Origin: Pseudomonadota bacterium
Lineage (GTDB): Bacteria; Pseudomonadota; Alphaproteobacteria; Rhizobiales; Rhizobiaceae
NCBI GenBank assembly: GCA_023428515.1
Contig: JAEYXI010000026.1
Location: 1 to 8,999 of the forward strand
Length of the DNA stretch: 8,999 nt
Reading direction: 5' to 3'
Shown piece after piece: positions 6,136 through 8,999 of this stretch. The position numbers were made by a program, and so were the translations under genes. How positions within the stretch are numbered: position 1 is the first letter of the stretch; every line of letters starts with the position of its first letter. The notes beneath the pieces are model-generated. The model saw nothing but the letters and a program-made list of their open reading frames with translations, was not told where the DNA came from and did no database searches.

Positions 6136-7215
6136 ATGGCGGAGGACGTCGACAAGGAGAGTAAAACCGAAGAGGCCACAGAGAAGAAGATCCGCGACGC
6201 GGTCGAGAAGGGGCAACTGCCGCACTCGCGCGAGACGGGAATACTCGCCTCCTTTGTCGCCATTCTGGTTTTCATCGTCTTCTTCGCCGGCAACTCCATC
6301 ATGGAGCTCAGCGGGTTCCTCTCCATCTTCCTCGAAAAGCCGGATGCCTGGCCGATGGACACGGCCAACGACGTGGTGGCGTTGTCACGCATCGTTACCA
6401 TGGAGATCGGCAAGACCGTCGCCAGTCTCCTGGTGCTCCTGGTCGTCGCCGGCGTGGGAGCGTCGGCCTTCCAGAATATGCCGCAATTCGTCGGCGAGCG
6501 AATCCGTCCGCAGGCGTCGCGCATCTCGCTGTCGAAAGGCTGGAAGCGGCTGTTCGGCGTGCAGGGCTTCGTCGAATTCCTGAAGTCGCTCGGCAAGCTC
6601 GGCTTCGTCGTGGCGGTGCTATCCTTCGTCCTTTCGGACAGCCTGCGCCAATTCCTGACCGGCATGCTGACGCAGACGCCCGATTACACCCTCGTCATCC
6701 GGGACATGGCGATCGACATATTGATATCGATCGTCGTGGTGATGGGGCTGATCGCCGGCATCGACCTGGTCTGGTCCCGCTTCCACTGGCGGCAGGACCT
6801 GAAGATGACCAAGCAGGAGGTCAAGGACGAGCTGAAGCAGGCGGAAGGCGACCCGATCGTCAAGTCGAGGCTGCGCTCGCTGGCACGCGACCGTGCGCGC
6901 CGGCGCATGATGACGGCGGTCCCGCAGGCGACACTGGTGATCGCCAACCCGACGCACTATTCGATCGCGCTGCGATATGTGCGCGAGGAAGACAGCGCGC
7001 CGGTGGTGCTCGCCAAGGGCCAGGACCTTGTAGCGCTGAAGATCCGCGAGATCGCGGAGGCCAACAATATCCCGGTGTTCGAGGACGTGGCGCTCGCCCG
7101 CTCCATGTACAAGCAAGTTTCGGTGGATAGCGTGATCCCACAACAGTTCTACCAGGCGGTCGCCGAACTGATCCGGGTCGTCTACGCAAGCAAGGCCAAG
7201 CGCAAACCTCAATGA
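6136..7215 (+). CDS. flhB: Flagellar type III export protein FlhB
   Basis: Encodes a 359-residue inner-membrane component of the export gate that switches export from rod/hook to filament substrates. The N-terminus ESKTEEATEKKIRDAVEKGQ (residues 8-27) is the FlhB/YscU signature. Four membrane segments are visible near 35-53, 95-113, 153-171 and 190-212. The cytoplasmic domain contains the self-cleavage motif NPTH at 271-274 (bases 6946-6957), with asparagine, proline and histidine all present, so autocleavage should occur. The following segment (VVLAKGQDLVALKIREIAE) is typical. The ribosome site is poor, with the ATG 14 bp after the fliG stop, so expression probably depends on coupling or is kept low. 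Its stop overlaps the start of the next ORF. Confidence 0.97.
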   Translation: MAEDVDKESKTEEATEKKIRDAVEKGQLPHSRETGILASFVAILVFIVFFAGNSIMELSGFLSIFLEKPDAWPMDTANDVVALSRIVTMEIGKTVASLLVLLVVAGVGASAFQNMPQFVGERIRPQASRISLSKGWKRLFGVQGFVEFLKSLGKLGFVVAVLSFVLSDSLRQFLTGMLTQTPDYTLVIRDMAIDILISIVVVMGLIAGIDLVWSRFHWRQDLKMTKQEVKDELKQAEGDPIVKSRLRSLARDRARRRMMTAVPQATLVIANPTHYSIALRYVREEDSAPVVLAKGQDLVALKIREIAEANNIPVFEDVALARSMYKQVSVDSVIPQQFYQAVAELIRVVYASKAKRKPQ

Positions 7216-7649
7216 ACCGACAGCCGCACACAGCATCCCGCGAGGCGATTGTCGCGGAAGCCATCAAGGACGTGGTGAGCGAACTGCGCCTGGTCGACGC
7301 CGCCGACTATATAGCTTTCATCCGCCTCGAGCACTTTTCCACGGTATCAGACATCGTGGACTCGGCGGCGGAGCTGTTCTTCATGCCGGGGACGCTGAGG
7401 CTCGGCCATGGCGGCGAGGCGCATGTGAGCTGGGCGGAGCCGCCGCGCATCGTGCTCGACCTGGAACTGCGGCCGGCGGGCGCGACGGTCTATTTCGCGC
7501 TCAGCCTCGAGGACGAGGCTGCGTCGGTCGAAGTCAACTATGTCGCCTTCGACAAGCCGGACCCGGACCCGCAGCGCAACACCGATTTCCTTATCGACGC
7601 CATCGACGGGGCGCGCATCCGCAAGGCCGAGCCAGTCGGCGGACGCTGA
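7212..7649 (+). CDS. Conserved small protein of unknown function coupled to flhB
   Basis: A 145-residue protein I cannot assign to a named family. An ORF occupies the same place between flhB and visR in S. meliloti as far as I recall, which suggests a conserved motility-associated gene. Its ATG overlaps the flhB stop (ATGA at 7212-7215), so translation is coupled. No signal peptide or membrane span is visible. Residues 9-57 look helical (EAIVAEAIKDVVSEL, then EHFSTVSDIVDSAAELFF), and 60-113 look beta-rich, with alternating hydrophobic strands (HVSWAEPPRIVLDLELRP, TVYFALSLEDE, SVEVNYVAF). The protein is acidic and ends in a disordered-looking tail. A soluble accessory factor for FlhB or the export apparatus is possible but is only inferred from position. 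It is convergent with visR across 16 bp. Confidence 0.8.
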   Translation: MNRQPHTASREAIVAEAIKDVVSELRLVDAADYIAFIRLEHFSTVSDIVDSAAELFFMPGTLRLGHGGEAHVSWAEPPRIVLDLELRPAGATVYFALSLEDEAASVEVNYVAFDKPDPDPQRNTDFLIDAIDGARIRKAEPVGGR

Positions 7650-7665
7650 GCGGGACGGCCCGACC

Positions 7666-8445
7666 TTATTCGATCAATCCCATACGCAGCGCCTTGGCGA
7701 CCGCATGCATTCGGTTGACGGCGTCCAGTTTCTGGGTGGTGTTGGTAAGGTACTGGTTGGCGGTGTGCACCGACAGCTTCAGGAGGCGCGCGATCTCCTC
7801 GCTGGTGTAGCCGTTGGCCGTGAGCCTCAGACATTCGATCTCGCGTTTCGAGATGGACGGGATTTTGCCGACCTCGCCGGGCCTGATCCTGGCCACCGCA
7901 TCGAAGAGCGAGAAGCAGCGCGCGTGGATATCGAACATGCCTTCAGAGGCGAGCGTGATCTCGGCGCCGAGGAAGACGATCAGTCCGCTTTGACCGCGCT
8001 CCGCATGCACCGGGAAGGCGAGGCCCGACGTGCCGTCGGCCAGCGGTTCGATCTTCATCGCCCAGCCGAGGCTCTGGAAGGAAGCCGTGGAGGCCGAACC
8101 CGCCCCGTCATCCCACAGGCAAGGCACGCTCGAAGAACGGGCGTGCCGGACAATGGCGGAGCGGTCGCCGCCGGTGATCTGCCTGGTGACGTCCGCGATG
8201 CCCGGGTAGCTGGAATCGAAGCAGGGCGCGAGGCGCGGCCGCTCGGCTGATGGACCCAGAAAGAACAGCGCGAATTCGGAAGCGTTGAGGTCGACGGCCA
8301 TCCAGCGGCAGCGGCGGACGGCATCGGGGATCGTCACGGTGCGCTGCGTCTCGGGGCCGAGCGGAAAATCCCCGAAGAGGGTCCGGCGCTCGCCAAAAGG
8401 CGTCTGGGCGATCTCGTCGTCCCTGGCTTCGGAGAGGCCGGTCAA
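7666..8445 (-). CDS. visR: LuxR-family flagellar master regulator VisR
   Basis: Encodes a 259-residue transcription regulator. In S. meliloti VisR works with VisN, probably as a heterodimer, to activate flagellar, motility and chemotaxis genes through rem. The C-terminal LuxR/GerE helix-turn-helix spans about residues 198-259: SKREIECLRLTANGYTSEEI, then ARLLKLSVHTANQYLTNTTQ and KL. The N-terminal 190 residues resemble an effector-binding domain of the kind seen in LuxR proteins but no ligand can be inferred. The start is TTG at 8443-8445, overlapping the visN stop as TTGA; CAGGAG at 8455-8460 is suitably spaced, and the next in-frame ATG would remove about 48 residues. The two genes are therefore coupled, as expected for partners required together. 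Confidence 0.92.
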   Translation of the reverse strand: MTGLSEARDDEIAQTPFGERRTLFGDFPLGPETQRTVTIPDAVRRCRWMAVDLNASEFALFFLGPSAERPRLAPCFDSSYPGIADVTRQITGGDRSAIVRHARSSSVPCLWDDGAGSASTASFQSLGWAMKIEPLADGTSGLAFPVHAERGQSGLIVFLGAEITLASEGMFDIHARCFSLFDAVARIRPGEVGKIPSISKREIECLRLTANGYTSEEIARLLKLSVHTANQYLTNTTQKLDAVNRMHAVAKALRMGLIE

Positions 8446-8999
8446 ATGATGCCGCTCCTGATGGCGGTCGCGATCGCCATCGCGCGGTTGCTGGCAGACA
8501 GTTTTTGGATCGCATGGGTGACGTAGCTGTTCACCGTATTACCGGAGACGCCGAGGATAAGGGCCACTTCGTCGGTGGTCTTGCCCTCCGAGACCCAGAC
8601 GAGGCATTCGCGCTCGCGGTCCGACAGCGGGTCTTCGGTGACAGCCTGGCGAAGCATCTCCGGAATCTGCGAGAGCGCGTAGCAGCAACGCATCTGCGCG
8701 CCGGCGAGCGCGTTCTGATCGATCTTGCCGATGCGCTCGGCTGAAAAGAGGACGAAGTAGCGATTGCGGCCGGCCTGAACCCTCAGCGGATAGAGCTCGC
8801 GATGGCCGAGGACGTCGAGAAGCGCCGCCTCCTCGCCGTTCAGGACGCCGGGCAGGTCGGGAGCTTCGGAGGCGAGCAGGCTGCGCGGGCGCGTGCCTGG
8901 CGTCGTCGCCGGCACTTGCGCCAAGTTCGCGATCAGCGGCCGGCCGACCAGTTCGATGGCGTCGTGGATCCAGTTGGAGGCGAGGATGCGCGCGGTGTT
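8442..8999 (-). CDS. visN: LuxR-family flagellar master regulator VisN, C-terminal part (cut by window edge)
   Basis: The reading frame is open from the right edge to the stop at 8442, giving the last 185 residues; the start codon lies beyond the window. The C-terminal helix-turn-helix covers about the last 62 residues: DPLSDRERECLVWVSEGKTT, then DEVALILGVSGNTVNSYVTH and AIQKL. Upstream, ILASNWIHDAIELVGRP and QAGRNRYFVLFSAERIGKID belong to the putative effector domain. The assignment as VisN rather than VisR follows from gene order (visN before visR) and from the pairing of two diverged LuxR proteins beside flagellar genes. The in-frame TTG at 8924 is not the true start, since the coding pattern continues upstream of it. 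In S. meliloti fliF lies upstream of visN; here that would be beyond the edge. Confidence 0.9.
   Translation of the reverse strand, partial: NTARILASNWIHDAIELVGRPLIANLAQVPATTPGTRPRSLLASEAPDLPGVLNGEEAALLDVLGHRELYPLRVQAGRNRYFVLFSAERIGKIDQNALAGAQMRCCYALSQIPEMLRQAVTEDPLSDRERECLVWVSEGKTTDEVALILGVSGNTVNSYVTHAIQKLSASNRAMAIATAIRSGII

Noticed and set aside
4837..6225. A 462-codon open frame on the minus strand across fliN, fliG and the start of flhB
   Set aside because: It is antisense to three clear flagellar genes, is rich in Ser, Arg and Ala, and shows no family resemblance.
7651..7662. Short inverted repeat CGGG-ACGG-CCCG between the convergent genes as a terminator
   Set aside because: The stem is only 4 bp and no T-run follows on either strand, so it is not a convincing intrinsic terminator.
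7540..8250. A 236-codon plus-strand frame opposite visR
   Set aside because: VisR on the minus strand has a complete helix-turn-helix and a coupled start; this frame has no domain and overlaps it.
1..8999. Mobile elements, CRISPR arrays, tRNA or rRNA genes, prophage or defence genes
   Set aside because: Coding is nearly continuous with conserved flagellar genes in a conserved order; no transposase, short spaced repeats, cloverleaf or attachment-like sequence was seen.

Overview
The window is part of the flagellar/chemotaxis gene region of an alphaproteobacterium of the order Hyphomicrobiales (Rhizobiales), most likely a Mesorhizobium/Phyllobacteriaceae relative. The order assignment rests on the paired LuxR-type regulators VisN and VisR, which are known from rhizobia, on a diverged FliM and FliG, on a DUF1217-type repeat protein beside flgF, and on a gene order that from memory matches Sinorhizobium meliloti (fliF-visN-visR-ORF-flhB-fliG-fliN-fliM-motA-ORF-flgF-fliI). 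The base composition is high in G+C with strong third-position GC bias, which produces many long antisense shadow ORFs.

Layout. (1) Positions 1-2696, minus strand: a DUF1217 repeat protein (TTG start), then flgF (proximal rod) and the first 50 codons of fliI (export ATPase), which runs off the left edge. (2) Positions 2697-2858: a 162-bp divergent intergenic region, the only sizeable non-coding stretch. It must hold the promoters of both units and contains a spaced direct repeat and an inverted repeat/palindrome pair. (3) Positions 2859-7649, plus strand: a tight run motA-fliM-fliN-fliG-flhB plus an uncharacterised 145-aa ORF whose start overlaps the flhB stop. (4) Positions 7666-8999, minus strand: visN (5' part cut by the right edge) and visR, translationally coupled and convergent with the preceding run across only 16 bp.

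How the genes work together. MotA is the stator proton-channel subunit. FliG, FliM and FliN form the C-ring switch that receives torque and chemotaxis signals. FlhB is an export-gate protein with substrate-specificity switching and FliI is the ATPase of the same exporter. FlgF is a rod protein delivered by that exporter. In S. meliloti VisN/VisR are the top-level activators of the flagellar regulon, acting through rem. The window therefore combines the regulator, the rotor, the stator and part of the exporter.

I see no mobile element, CRISPR array, RNA gene or defence-like system. The least understood content is the DUF1217 protein (five in-register repeats of 114-115 residues), the small ORF coupled to flhB, and an apparent absence of the CheY-binding motif from FliM together with a look-alike motif in FliG.
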